Positions 1 to 11,232 of a DNA stretch of 64,000 nt are shown one piece after another; within the stretch, counting starts at the first letter, position 1, and each line of letters opens with the position of its first letter. Under the pieces are notes generated by a model. It made no database searches. It saw only the letters and a program-made list of their open reading frames with translations, and was not told the origin of the DNA. This DNA comes from Lotus japonicus (Eukaryota > Streptophyta > Magnoliopsida > Fabales > Fabaceae), in assembly GCF_012489685.1 (NCBI RefSeq), contig NC_080041.1:98691205-98755204 (forward strand). The letters run 5' to 3'. The position numbers and the translations under genes were made by a program.

Positions 1-47
1 CAGCAAGAGAGAAACCCACACTGATTGAAGTAGCTTATAAAACTCAC

Positions 48-2542
48 CTGCAGCTTAAGCTTTAGCTCACGCACCATTTGAAAGAGCCTCTTGTAACCAT
101 TCCAATTATACTCTTGCGGAGCATGGGCCTCCACTATTCCCCACCAACAATCAACCATAACACCATCAACATTTATTGATTTCAATACCCTCAGCTGCTT
201 TAGCAAACCATCCGGATCAACAAGCTCACATTTAATATTGATCACCCCCAACTGTCAATAGTATAGATAGAATATCTTATATAATGTTAAATCAAATTTT
301 ACATAAACTACTTCCTCTAGAAAATCATTTTTTCTTTTAATAGTTACATATAAATTTACCAACAATTTTTTTTTTTAGCGCAAAAGAGATTATTCATTAG
401 AAATCAAAAGAAGGTACAATGCAATGGGAATGGATAAAACAAAACCACAAAGCCACCCAAAGACCACAAACAAACACCCAAGAGAAAGCGCAAAGGTCCT
501 AACAAATAGAAGGAAATTTTTCTTTAAGTTCTGCGGCCAACCCTCGAATGGCATCTTCATCACTACCCGGAAAAGTAGAACTACTTCAAGCATTTTAAAA
601 ACAACAAAATATATTAAGTAGAACTACTTCAAGCATTTTAAAAAACCAATAAACAGAACTTCTAAAAATTAATGAAAAATAAGGGTGAAATAATAGTGCT
701 TACGGGTAGCATCACGTAAACTGGAACATATGGGGTACCAGCCAAATCACGCTCTGGTAATCTTGGGGGCATGTCAGCAATCTGCAAATGATTAGAAGGT
801 ATGAAAATAATTCCAATAGATTCATCTTCTAAAGACACCACATTGAAATTATATGCAAAATAAAAGGAAGTTAGTTAGTTAGGTTAGTTGGGCTGACATA
901 GTCAGAAGAAATAAGGTATGCTGTTTATAATTAAGAAGAGGGGTTGAGAGGGAGAGATAAATAGTTATTTTGTGAGAATCGTGGCCTTAGGGCAGGGAGG
1001 TCCAGACCTTAGAGGAATTATTCTCTATTCTTTGCAATATAATACCAGCCACCAGGTTCTATACACATATACCCTAGTAATAGGGGTCTTTCACATGACT
1101 AATAGAAAAACTCTAAGAAATTGCAAAAGTGGTCGAGGGGGTCGCAGCGATAGCACTGATAGATTTTACAGAATCAGTTAAGATGTTAGATTTTCGTTAT
1201 GAAATTTATCCATTCAAGGCCATTCTCATTTAACATGCTCTGCTTCTAAACAAGCAGGGATGGAGAATTAGATACTGATATAGCAATAAATTATCATGTA
1301 GCAAGTTCATACAATCAGCCTATCATCACGGAAACCAGAAGAACTTAATTATATAAGAAATCAATATGTTGGTCAAATACGTTATCAAATACCTGCTTCT
1401 CATCAACACTATTCATTGAACCACCAATCCCAGGAATATTGTCTCTTTGTGTTTCTCCATCCCCCACTATAGATGTTTGCGATCGGGAACTTGAGGATAG
1501 ATCATAAGGAGATGGAGCTGGCATAAAGACACCTTTCATTTGACATGCATTATACTCTAAAGGGCTTCCATAACCAGAAGCAACTCCCCTAAGTGAAGCA
1601 GATGGAGTTTGTTGTGAAGGCACTTGGGAAGATGAAGTGACAGGTGCAGAATTACCACCATCTGGCCTTTGACCCTGTAAGGTTGAAAAGAAAAGGTTCC
1701 AACATGGGAGTTTTTCTGAGATTTGTCAGAACTGAAATTGGCAGATAAACAACTGTAATAAGACATTTGAAATATATTGGTTTAACATTACATAGCTAAT
1801 AAGCAAGGAACTTGACTATATAACAAGTACCAAGAGTTAATGCCTAAACTGCGGATAAATTGTAATAATTTCTCAACAATAGAGCCCTCCAAAAGAAATG
1901 TTGATAAGGACTTCTCAAAGTATAAACATTAGGGGGGAAAACAAAATAGTGAGGCATAGTCCCCCCACTAATAGGGAAACCGCACATGATGCCTGCAGAT
2001 GCACATCAAAAGTCACAGACTCACACAATACAACTAAACTAAATATTAGTTTCAGAATCAGAAAAACGTAGCTCAAGTCTTTGACAGATAACTACCTGAG
2101 ATCTTGAGGGAAAAGTAGTGCCATCTGGAAGAACCACCCATCCAGCTTCCCTTGCTAGAGCAGCAATGACATCGTTTATGTCAGCCCTAACTCTAAGATT
2201 GTAATTGCCATGCCTGCGAAGCCCTGCCAAGATTCTTGCAGTGATAGCCCTCCGGCGCCTCTCTCTTAGCTTTGTTCTTTCTTTCTCTTCAAGCGGCCTA
2301 GACCTTCGAGCACCTCCCCCTGGTTCTTCTAGCTCTTGAAACTGCTGGTGTTGTTGAAACCTGTTGTCACCTGGGGCAGTTTGTATCCCATTCCCATCAT
2401 CAATCTCTATCATCCCCGGAGCATTTCCATCCTCACCATTTTCATCATAATCATCATCATCCTCATCCTCATCCTTCACACCCATTCCCATTTCTTCATC
2501 ATCCTCACTTGTTCCAACAAACCTCTGCATATCAGTTGCCAT
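48..2542 (-). CDS. BAM7: Beta-amylase 7-like protein with BZR1-type DNA-binding domain (5' part of gene)
   Basis: Four exons are read on the minus strand: 2542-2096, 1674-1393, 781-704 and 251-48, all joined in phase 0 at GT/AG sites. The gene continues past the left edge. Residues 1-75 are acidic. Residues about 80-149 form the basic BZR1/BES1-type DNA-binding helix region ([19 protein letters not shown], then ...[19 protein letters not shown]). A serine-rich linker follows. Exons 3-4 open the glycosyl hydrolase 14 domain ([20 protein letters not shown]), which holds substrate-binding residues in this family. In Arabidopsis, BAM7 and BAM8 are nuclear regulators with little or no amylase activity. 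The MATDM start and this domain order suit BAM7 better than BAM8. The catalytic glutamates lie outside the window, so activity cannot be judged. A LINE tail lies in the intron between exons 3 and 4. The start at 2542 is the first ATG matching the family N-terminus. Confidence 0.9.
368..600 (-). mobile_element. 5'-truncated LINE/RRM-ORF1 tail in BAM7 intron
   Basis: A T-run at 368-376 is the poly(A) end of a minus-strand retroposon. Read on the minus strand it encodes [20 protein letters not shown], then a stop, then a short AT-rich 3' UTR. This matches the C-terminal module of the RRM-ORF1 elements at 7815-9362 and 43000-43050. No clear target-site duplication was found. It sits wholly in an intron and should be spliced out. 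Confidence 0.55.
573..644. repeat. 29-bp direct repeat, two copies
   Basis: The sequence starting AAGTAGAACTACTTCAAGCA occurs at 573-601 and again at 616-644 with 14 bp between. Each copy contains a short palindrome (AGTAGAACTACT). It lies at the 5' end of the LINE tail in the BAM7 intron and may have arisen during that insertion. Confidence 0.7.
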
Positions 2543-3150
2543 AATCTCCACTCTGAACCCTAAATTTTTCAATTAAAAATTATTCCACTATGACCAACAC
2601 CATCAAAATTAATGGATTCCCTCCATTTCAAACCTAAAATTCCTCATATCATAAGGAATTTCACAAGCTGCAAAACAAAAAATACAACAGTTAACCCCAT
2701 CAGTAACCATTTTCTCTTCTCCTGAATAACTTCAATCTTCTATATGCTATAAATAACCGTAGATTCATTCAATTTCATGCAATTTTTGTCTTATCTAACT
2801 CAATTCACCAGAATAATCGTAGATTCATGCAATTTAAGCTTGAGGTTACCTTCCAGAACGATGACATGGTTCATTTGACAAAATTCCATGGCAGATCCAT
2901 CTTCTCATCGCCAAGTTTCTTCAGAACTCCGTCAGGTACCGAAATTCCCGGCAACCGGCGGAGGTCCGGCGCGGATCGATGGCGAGAGAGAGGAATCCGG
3001 TAGCAGGAGATCGGGGGAGGAAGAAGCGGCAACGGCGGAGCCGGCGACGGGAAAGGGTTAGGTCCGGCGCCGGCGTGGGATAGGCGAGCGTGCGAGGTTA
3101 GGGAACTCTCGCTCGTGTCGAGTGTGCGAAGACGAGCGTGTCTGAGAATT
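2543..3150 (-). promoter_or_regulatory. BAM7 leader and GC-rich promoter region
   Basis: This is the upstream side of BAM7. Positions 2930-3130 are markedly GC- and CpG-rich against AT-rich surroundings, as expected of a plant gene 5' end. The stretch 2543-2930 is AT-rich and may include a 5' UTR intron. No TATA box could be assigned with confidence. Short ORFs across it show no family resemblance. Confidence 0.45.
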
Positions 3151-3877
3151 TGGCACGAACGAGGCGTGCGTGTTAACCTTCACCGAGCTTACATGCTAGC
3201 ACGTGCAACGCATGTGTTTCTTTTTTTCCTTTCTCGGGTAAGATTTTGTTTAATTTCACATTTGGTTCCTCACATATATCATTTTCACGATTCTTATTCC
3301 CAACAAAAATTAATTGCTTTATGCGTTTTCGATAGAATGTCAAAATTACCCACACCAGTGGATACCCGCTATGGGTAAAATTACTTACACCCACGGGTAT
3401 CCACAGATTTATTTAATTGATATTTTCACTATTCATTTATTATTGGGACATGTATGGATATTGAGGTACTCGTACCCATGAATACCTACTTGATATATAA
3501 AAAAATTAAAATATCATATATATATAGCAAGAGGTGTATATTAAATCTAATATTTAATGACTTTGTGTTGGGATTATAATTCTCTTCAAGTAAACTTGTA
3601 CAATAGTAATGGTAAAAAGAATCTCTTAGACTCAAAAAAGGTTAAAAAAAAATATTCGCCTTCATGTATGTCTCAAGTCTAATCTTGAATTTAATTTTGA
3701 ATATTATTTTCATTTAAATAAATATATGTGAATCTATATATGTTCATGGGTGTCAATGGATATCCACTGATATTATAAAATCCGTTAAAAACTCACTTAA
3801 TGGATATCCATATGGGTATGGAGCGGGTACGAGTATGCATTTTTAACTTCGAAGCGGGTGATGGATGTGTACTACCC

Positions 3878-4627
3878 TATGTTCTGAAAACCGGACCGGT
3901 CATCAAACCGGTCGAGGCACAAGTTCAAGGTTCAAAGGTCGAACCGGGGTCAAACCGCGGTTCGATCGTGGTAATATAAACAATATATTACATATATATT
4001 AATATAGATAATATATGTTATTTTAGTGAATAATGAATAGCTTATTGATAAATTATAATAAAATAATTTTTATTAAATATAAAAATAAAATAAATATAAT
4101 ATTACAACTTTACTCAAATTATTACTTAGTTTATGTCATTAATATGTACATACTTGTAAATTTATTTTTCTTCTATATAATAATAAATAAAAAATATAAT
4201 ATAAAATATATATTAATGTTTGATAAATAAAAACAAATATATGTTAAGCAATATGCATATATTATTAAAAATTGTTACTTAAGTTAAATATGTGCCTTGA
4301 ATGCAAGATTTGTTTCCTCAGTCACTATGTACTTATAATAAATATAAAAATACACACAATTTATCCCAATAGAACTTGTGGCCTAGTGGTATACAAAGCT
4401 TTTTGGAACTCCAAGGTCCCGGGTTCAACCCATAGTGAGGACAAAATTTATTCTAAAAATATTTTTTTCTCAAACCGTTGACCAACCGGTTTAGACCGGT
4501 TTTCCCGGTTCTAATGGTTCGTCGGTCCTGAGACTGGTTCAGTAATCTCCGATTTAATTACCCTGACCGAACCGGCCAATGGTCCGGTTCTCGATTGAAC
4601 CGGTCCGGTCCGATTTTCAGAACACTG
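3878..4627. mobile_element. Mutator-like MITE with 9-bp target duplication
   Basis: The two ends are inverted repeats: GTTCTGAAAACCGGACCGG at 3881 and the complement of CCGGTCCGATTTTCAGAAC ending at 4622. GTACTACCC flanks it at 3869-3877 and 4628-4636, and a 9-bp duplication is the hallmark of Mutator-like insertion. The 750-bp interior is very AT-rich, lacks a transposase, and carries many ACCGG/CCGGT motifs near both ends. It is inserted in an older repeat. Confidence 0.75.
4377..4440 (+). other. tRNA-like segment (box A and box B) inside the MITE
   Basis: TGGCCTAGTGG fits the RNA polymerase III A-box consensus TRGYNNARNGG, and GGTTCAACCC about 45 bp later resembles a B box. No acceptor or anticodon stem can be drawn for a functional tRNA. 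It is most likely a tRNA-derived SINE head trapped in the MITE. Confidence 0.4.
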
Positions 4628-4958
4628 GTACTACCCATGCCCACACGCACCCATTGACATTCCCCGATGAATACCTTCGTTTGTAGAATTGGTTTTCTAT
4701 CCGGATTCCATAAAAAACTAACGGAAAAGCTACGGTGACATTTTTTATAATTTTAAATTATGAAACTGTCCCACCGTAGGTGAAACCTAACATTGAGCTT
4801 CGTGAAAAAATAATCAGCGAAGGTTGAGTTGGTGAAACACACAAAAAGAGCAAAGAGGGACATTGACACATGAATCAATTATGACATTTTATTTGAAAAA
4901 CTTTTCACCGCAATTCGTATTGATGGTGTATTCTCTCTCAATCCCGTTAAAAGTATAG

Positions 4959-5264
4959 TACTCCTTACGTTCCTATATAACTGATATTTTAAGATTGTTT
5001 CACAGGTATTAAGAAATAGCAATTAATGTTCTTGTTTTTATTAAAATTGCTATCTAACTTCCTCTTTTACCCTTTATCTCTTTTTTTTTGGTAAACAACA
5101 GCTTAAAAAAAGAAAAACAAACAAAGATTACAGCTAACGCCTCATAAACAAGGTGTCACGGTAATCATCCGCCAATAAAGGAAGAGCGGCCAATAAATGA
5201 AGGATACAATTGATAAAGTATAATTAATGCTCTATTGAAATTGTAATATGGATCAGAGGAAGTA
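4959..5264. mobile_element. Degraded Stowaway-like MITE
   Basis: The left end TACTCCTTACGTTCCTATA pairs imperfectly with the complement of the right end (GATCAGAGGAAGTA). This is the CTCCCTCCGT-type terminal repeat common in plant MITEs. The centre (about 5087-5215) is an unrelated retroposed-looking piece beginning with a T-run. Confidence 0.45.
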
Positions 5265-5639
5265 TTAAGAATTCACTTAATGGTATTAATGATAATAATA
5301 TATTAACTAATCATTAATTTGGGTTGAAGAATATTAAATGTATCTAATGTTAACATTAGAGTTGAGAGTATAAATGACAATCATAACTAATCACTGATAT
5401 TTGTTGGAAAATGATTAAAATAATCATTTCATGTGTAAACTCTTTTATGTGCCATCATCAACATTTTTTTGTGTTTATTTCTTTTTTTATGTGTATTAAT
5501 TAAATATGTGAGACATTTTAAATATTTATTAAAAGAGCGATAAACACAATATTTCACTTGGCATTTACGCATTATCTTTTATTTTTGGTTACAAGAAGAA
5601 AAGTCTACACATTATCTAGTCACATGAAAGGATTCAAAT

Positions 5640-6480
5640 CGGTTAAAAAATATTAAATGTATTTAATGTAAATAATAGATGTTAGTTATTATTTGAGTTG
5701 AAAAATTATAATATGAGTTATTTTTGTATTGAAAATCATTAAAAATGTTTAATAATAGAAAGTTTGTTGTCAGTTAAATAAATATATTTAAGGATATCTT
5801 AATTAATTATTATTTGAGTCATTTTATGTTGAAAATATTACATATATTTAATGATAATATTAATATTTAGTTTTATATGTATTTAAGGATAATCTTAATT
5901 AATTGTTTCACTCACTTTTTTGTTGAAAATCTTAAATGTATTTAATGATAATATTAGTAGTGTCCCCGAAAGATAACTCAAGTGGTAAGAGCTAGGGGAC
6001 ATGTGAGTTGGGTGGGGGAAGTCCAGGAATTGATGCTTATAGAGTGTAATTTATCTTTTCGATGTAAAAAATGATAATATTAGTAGTTCGTTATTATTTG
6101 ACTTGAGAAGTCATATATGTATTTAAGGATAATAATTTTTTTGAACGAATTTAAAGATAATATTAAGTAATGATATTTGAGTCATTTTGTGTTAAAAAAT
6201 ATTAAATTTATTTAATGACAATATTATTAGCTAGTTGTTATTTGATTTGAAAAATTATAATTGTATTTAATGATAATATCAATTTTGTTATTTAAGTAAT
6301 TTTGTGTTTTAAAACATTCAATATATTTGATGATAAAATTAATAGTTATTTAAAATTAATAGTTACTTATTATTTCACTTGGAAAATCATAGATATATTT
6401 GAGCATAATATTAATCAATATTTTTATAGAATAATCTTAATTCAATATTTTTTGAGTTATTGTCATTAACTAACTAACAC
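5640..6480. repeat. Degenerate AT-rich repeats
   Basis: Variants of TTGAAAATATTAAATGTATT, TTTAATGATAATATTA and AAGGATAATCTTAATTAA recur many times at irregular spacing. Antisense or diverged copies occur at 16250-16330 and 18640-18780, and related AT-rich DNA at 27960-28700 and 61860-62300, mostly beside SPH loci. No gene is seen in this stretch apart from the SINE at 5961. Confidence 0.55.
5961..6069 (+). mobile_element. tRNA-derived SINE, 17-bp target duplication
   Basis: AATGATAATATTAGTAG is repeated exactly at 5944-5960 and 6070-6086. Between the copies is a 109-bp sequence starting TGTCCCCGAAAGATAACTCA, with an A-box-like AACTCAAGTGGTAAGAGC, a degraded B-box region and a short A-rich end. 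This is a complete short SINE insertion. Confidence 0.75.
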
Positions 6481-6566
6481 TCGTGAGCTTACTTGGCAAC
6501 AAAATTGTTTATATATTTAAATGTGGAATTTCATAAATAATATTTATTTTTGTGAATTTATTTTTA

Positions 6567-7209
6567 AGGTTGCGGTTGAGGCGATCAAATGTTTGGATAA
6601 TATTAGAGTGGGTGGGGCATCCTTATCTGTGACTTTGGCAAAACCCCCTCGGAAGACGGTGACAAGAGGCACCTCTTCGCGTTGTTTGGCTTCTCAGAAG
6701 ATTGGAAATGCTTCTACTCGAACCTGGCGAGATGTGTTGTTGGGGGAGAGGAAGGATGCGTCTCCGATTGTTGGTGAGGAAGTTGATATGGTTAAGTTTG
6801 ATAGGGAAGTTGATCAAGATACTAGGAATCCAATAGATGTGCTATTTCCCGAGTTGGTGGCCTCTGATTCCTTTCAGGTTGGTGAGGAGACTCTCTTCTT
6901 GGATGAGTTTTCAGGGAATCCATCTTTTGTTGGTTGTGATGAGAGGTCTTTATTGGATGAAGATCTTTTTCCGGAGTTTTGTCGATCAGAGAGTTTGGAG
7001 ATGCAGGTTTTAGGAGAAGCGAATCTTTCGCAGTTTTCTGAAGAGATGGTCCAGGTGCAAGACCGTGTGCTTGAAGAAGAGAGTGTGTTTGATGCTGATC
7101 ATAGGGAGGGTGTTGGGGAGACTTTAAGGTTTTCCCCGATCAAGGATGGTTGAATTTTGGCTACCCCTAGGTGTCGGGGACGACCCAAGAAGTCGGCTTT
7201 GTTGTCCTC
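6567..7209 (+). pseudogene. RRM-ORF1 retroelement ORF, 5' half (5'-truncated, split)
   Basis: The frame starting near 6567 reads the last strand of an RRM domain (EAIKCLDNIRVGGASLSVTL), then the conserved TWRDVLLGE motif, then a long acidic region. The same order is seen in the complete ORF at 7815 (SWRDTVLGI). A stop falls at 7151-7153, but the downstream sequence still reads RCRGRPKK in frame. The sequence is cut at 7209 by a 7.2-kb insertion with TCCTC target duplications, and resumes at 14383. The first part of the RRM is missing, so the copy was 5'-truncated on insertion. Confidence 0.65.
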
Positions 7210-7809
7210 TGTAAGACCCTAAAATTATTAAATAAGTTACCATGAAATAAGTATGTTATTACTACTATGATAGTATATATATATATAATTGTTTGATCTT
7301 TGTTTGTTACCTGTTTTTCGTGCATTGATTACTGTCAATTGATTTATTGTTGTCGTAATTATGAGGATGTGTAAATGGAAATAGGTTAGCACCATCTTTG
7401 TTGTTGTTGGTTTGATATTGGAAAAACAGCATAAGTTTTATTTATGTAGTTAGTCGTCAGTAAACGACAGAAATCAGTTATATTTAGAAATAGACTTAGG
7501 TTAATTATTTAATTAATCTTATGAGTCATAAAAATAAAAATAAAATTAAAATTAAAATAATTAAAAGTAAATTCGTGAGTTTTAAAATTGGTGACTAGGA
7601 GAGAGAAAAGTAGGGTAAAAGTCTAATTTGGTCTTGTTTGAGGGCTTTTACATAAAACTGGATTAAGCCTTTTAAAAATTGTAAAGGTGATACAAAATTT
7701 AAATAAAATTAAGATTAGGTCTGAGGTGACTCAAAAATAATTATTTCATTATAAAATTAAATTATTTTCTTAAATAATTCGTAATTGTTTAATTTAATGA
7801 TATTAAGGT

Positions 7810-9565
7810 GAACAATGCGTTTGAACCCCTCTGCGAGGGTTTCTGGACCATGTGATGCGAAGACGGCGGCGGCGAATCGGAGGGGCTCGACGGCGGCCCG
7901 CGACGACAGCAACGTGGAGGGAGAGGCGGACGGTGGAGAGCTAGACGGCGAAACTGATGGTGGCTCAGACGGAAATCACGGGAGAAGGAGGAGGTGCTTT
8001 TCAGTGTTCATCGATGGGTTAGCAGAGAAGAGCGATTACCTGCAGCTCCGTGATCTTTGCTCCAAATATGGTAAGGTTATCAACCTCTTTGTTCAACGAC
8101 AGAGAAAGGTTGGAAGAAATTGGCGCTTTGGCTTCGTCAGATATGGGGTTCGTGAGCATGCTTTGAAGGCGATTGAGGGGCTCGATGGGCTTAAATTGGG
8201 CAAAACTTATCTATCAGCTTCTATGGCCAGGTTTCCTAGGGTTGAAAATTCTGTTTCAGACAAGAATCGGGTTGATTCTCAGAGCAGTTCAGAACAGGGG
8301 AAGAGGTCCTCTGCGTTGGGGCAACAATGGAAGGTAGGCACTACTTCTACCCTTCTGTCCTGGCGTGATACTGTCTTGGGGATTAAAAAGGTAAGCAACT
8401 CATCTTCCTTCTCCAAGGATGAGTTGAGGATGTTTGATAATTCTGGGAGATTTGCTGTTCAGAATTTTAGAGTTCCGGATTTGGTCCTCTTTCCAGAGAT
8501 TTCAGGTTCAGGTTTGGATAGTGATGTGAGAGAGATTAAAGGGAGCGTTGGAGTGCAAGATGGTCAGCTCATGGATTCTTCTAGGAAGGCTCGATGGTAT
8601 AGTGGTGTGTTAGAAGCGGCTGAAGCGATAGATGCGGTGGTAGTGCAGAATGGTGGTTCCCCTGCTGCTGTTCTTTCAGTGGGGCAGGGGTTCTTGGAAA
8701 AAGGGTTGCTTTCTTTCCTTTTTCAGGGTCCCTCGGCTGGAAGGTGGAGCAGATGCCTCCAATGCGCTGATGCTCCGCGCCTACGCTTTAGTTTTCTTGC
8801 TGCCCCCTCTATTCTGTCGTTGATGGTGGGATTAAGGAATTCGGTTTTTCCGAGGACCTCCCCTTCTGCGGGTGTGAGGTTTGGGTGTGGGCTTTTGGAG
8901 AGCGCCGAGTCTTCTGAGTTGGTCGCTTCTGGTTTTAGTGCAGCTGTCGATGAAGCTTCTCCGCCGCTTCAGGTAGACCCGCTGGTTCTGCCGGAGTCTC
9001 ACCTTTCTTCGAGTTTGGTACCTGTGGTTGGGGGTGCGGAAGTTGCAAGTTCTTCACTTGAGGAGGGGCCTTCAGCAGAGGTTCCAGTTCAGCAACCTCG
9101 CCGGCGGGGGCGTCCTAAAAAGTTTCCCCCTTGTCAGAGACCTATTGTTCTGCCTCCGGTTCTTGAGGAGGTTCAGGAGGATCTTTTCACCTCTACACCC
9201 TTGGCGTCGGAGGCTCCAGATCAAGCTAGTGGAGGGCGTTACTTCACGCGATCGAAAAAGACCTGGCTTGTTGGTAAAGTCTTGGGGCTAGAGTTTGAGG
9301 GGAATGACATTGATGCTATTCGAGGTCTGGAAAAGGTATACGAGGAACACTTTATGTCTTGATTTATTTTGTTTCTATAGGGTTATGCTTGTATAGTCTT
9401 AGGGTCTTCTTTTTGGCTTGTATCCCTTGGCTTGGTCTGAATTGCTTTTTTTATTATCTGTCAAGCTGCCTCGTTTTTATTGGGGTTGTACTCTCTCCTT
9501 AAGGGTTTTGTCCTTAAGGGTTTTTTGTGGATAATAATATATAATCCTTTATATTTCAAAAAAAA
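7810..9565 (+). mobile_element. RRM-ORF1-only retroelement (LINE-like, no reverse transcriptase)
   Basis: AATGATATTAAGGT occurs at 7796-7809 and 9566-9579, enclosing one open frame, a 3' UTR with repeated CCTTAAGGGTTTT, and a poly(A) tail ending at 9565. The structure is that of a LINE insertion, but there is no endonuclease or reverse transcriptase. It must have been mobilised in trans by a LINE, or it is a non-autonomous derivative. It is inserted in the probable solo LTR. Confidence 0.8.
7815..9362 (+). CDS. LINE ORF1-type protein with RRM domain
   Basis: The frame is uninterrupted for 515 codons. Residues 1-60 are basic and acidic low-complexity sequence. Residues about 62-138 form an RNA recognition motif, with RNP2-like FSVFIDGL and RNP1-like RFGFVRYG. 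Then come the TLLSWRDTVLG motif, a long variable region, an AT-hook-like RRRGRPKK, and a C-terminal module (TWLVGKVLGLEFEGNDIDAI). RRM-bearing ORF1 proteins are known from plant LINEs, where they bind the element RNA. The ATG lies only 5 nt inside the element, so the native 5' end may be missing. The frame is intact although it sits inside a dead LTR, which suggests recent insertion. Whether it is expressed cannot be told. Confidence 0.65.
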   Translation: MRLNPSARVSGPCDAKTAAANRRGSTAARDDSNVEGEADGGELDGETDGGSDGNHGRRRRCFSVFIDGLAEKSDYLQLRDLCSKYGKVINLFVQRQRKVGRNWRFGFVRYGVREHALKAIEGLDGLKLGKTYLSASMARFPRVENSVSDKNRVDSQSSSEQGKRSSALGQQWKVGTTSTLLSWRDTVLGIKKVSNSSSFSKDELRMFDNSGRFAVQNFRVPDLVLFPEISGSGLDSDVREIKGSVGVQDGQLMDSSRKARWYSGVLEAAEAIDAVVVQNGGSPAAVLSVGQGFLEKGLLSFLFQGPSAGRWSRCLQCADAPRLRFSFLAAPSILSLMVGLRNSVFPRTSPSAGVRFGCGLLESAESSELVASGFSAAVDEASPPLQVDPLVLPESHLSSSLVPVVGGAEVASSSLEEGPSAEVPVQQPRRRGRPKKFPPCQRPIVLPPVLEEVQEDLFTSTPLASEAPDQASGGRYFTRSKKTWLVGKVLGLEFEGNDIDAIRGLEKVYEEHFMS

Positions 9566-9582
9566 AATGATATTAAGGTAAT

Positions 9583-11232
9583 TTTTTTTTAAAGCAAAAT
9601 ATATTGATAGATAGTGTTGAGAAATATCCCCTCTCAACATGGGTACAATAACCAAATTAAAGCAAGCCAAAAAGTCGGCAAAGACCCAATTCAAACATAA
9701 AACACCTAAAAACACCTCGATGGCAACCCCACAAGCATACACACATGCTAAAACGCCTAACACAACGGACCCTAACATCACCTCAGAGAGACAAGATCAA
9801 CCCAAGAACCACAAATAACTTCAAAGCACGAATCACAGTGACAGATGCAGCTATAAAACCCAAAGAAGTAGCGTGGAGCGGTAACAAAACATACTCAGCA
9901 ATAAGAGATACCAGCCAAATGGAACGAAAAACCCTAGACTCAACAATTGCACGGATCTACCCTGCCTCACCTGACCAGAAGCAAAAGGAGCAAACCGGAG
10001 AGCCACCAAAACCAAACAGAACCCACGACACCAAGTGTCCAGCAAACCTGACACACCCACTCCACGGAATTTCCCTCCTGACCAGGGCAACTAAACAGCC
10101 ACTGCAACCTGTGGAATGGCCTGGAGGAGACCCAGCCAAATCCAAAAACACCAAGCGAACATACTGCCACAACCGGAAACGCACAGAGAAGTCGATCTTA
10201 GTCACCGCCAAAGGAAGAAGAGTCCAAACCCACCTACAAACACCACTCAAGCAAGCGACGACCACCACCAGCTTCCTACCTCCAAGCGTCAACGAAAGAC
10301 CATGAGACCAAGATTGTGCTAAAAATCATATGTGATCAGCACCATTCCCACACTTGGCATACATAAAATGCATAATACCAAGCTGTTATCGAGGCCTCTA
10401 TAAACAATGGCACCATGAAGACGTTTTCCACAAAACAGAATTGTTAAGTTAGCAAACGCCACTATGGCACTAGTAAATGTGAAGCATTTAGGGCTAAAAC
10501 CTTCCTACACCAATAGCAAAAATATGCATAGTATAATCCATAGTTACAAAACCAGCTATCAATGTAAACCACATGATTGAGACTTTCTGCGTCATTGCAC
10601 ATAAGAACTACTTTGCCACAGATGCACAACGTCACCTGACCAAAGGAGGCACACGGGCTAACTGTAATGGATCGTCAACGGATCCCAAAGTAATGGACCA
10701 GCGAGGGGCGCATCAGACAGATCTGAGAGCGGCGGACCACTAGTCGGAGGACAGCGAACAGCGGAGGCGCGAGAGCGGAGATCGAGGGGGAAAGAGCACT
10801 CACTGCAGCGAGAAGGAGGAAACAACAAGGAAGGGGTTGCCACACCCAAGGCCGGCAAGGACCACAGGCGTGATAACCCACTGCGAACCCAACAGAAAAC
10901 GCAAAAAACTAGGAAGAAACGAACCAGATCGCGGCGGACGACAATAGCATAGCAGTGAGCGTAACTTGTGGCCGACGAGGCGGTTCCGAAGGGTATCGCA
11001 GGAAGCGTGAAACCGGCACTGAAGAGAGCAAACAGTTGCAGAAGAAAAGGAAAAAAAACCTTAGCATGAAGAGAAAGGGGGCGGGACAGGGAGAAGGAAG
11101 CCACTAAAATAGGAAGATAGGTGTAGTGGGGGTTGCCGCCGCGCACGGAGGGAGGGCGGCGCGACGACTACCCAAGGAAAACCTAATTTCATAAACGAGA
11201 GAGTTTTAGAGAGGGAAAAAGTCTAGAGAGAG
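9583..11232 (-). mobile_element. Minus-strand non-coding retroposon
   Basis: A T-run at 9583-9591 followed by sequence typical of a LINE-like 3' end in antisense marks a minus-strand insertion. Its far (5') end is GC-rich (10650-11170), unlike the surrounding AT-rich LTR. A short AGGTAA at both ends (about 9575-9580 and 11233-11238) could be the target duplication but is weak. The open frames inside resemble no known family. Confidence 0.4.

Larger units (their letters stand above)
3336..4665. repeat. Older repeat interrupted by the Mutator-like MITE
   Basis: Sequence on both sides of the MITE carries the same motif set: variants of GGATATCCA, ATGGGTA and ACCCATTGACATTC on the right against GAATGTCAAAATTACCC on the left. 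These look like the ends of a degraded non-autonomous element. No coding potential is visible. The boundaries are approximate. Confidence 0.35.

Noticed and set aside
2336..2563. Plus-strand frame opposite BAM7 exon 1
   Set aside because: It is the complement of the acidic repeat (GAT/GAA codons), hence an isoleucine/histidine-rich artefact.
4377..4440. Functional tRNA gene
   Set aside because: Only A- and B-box-like sequences are present. Acceptor and anticodon stems do not pair.
9745..10322. Long overlapping frames on both strands at 9745-10322 as genes
   Set aside because: Both strands are open because stop codons are scarce in this composition. The translations are low-complexity and unlike any family, and they lie inside a retroposon.
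10658..11146. 162-codon minus-strand frame
   Set aside because: It is a GC-rich retroposon 5' end, the translation is hydrophobic and serine-rich without domains, and no family is recognised.
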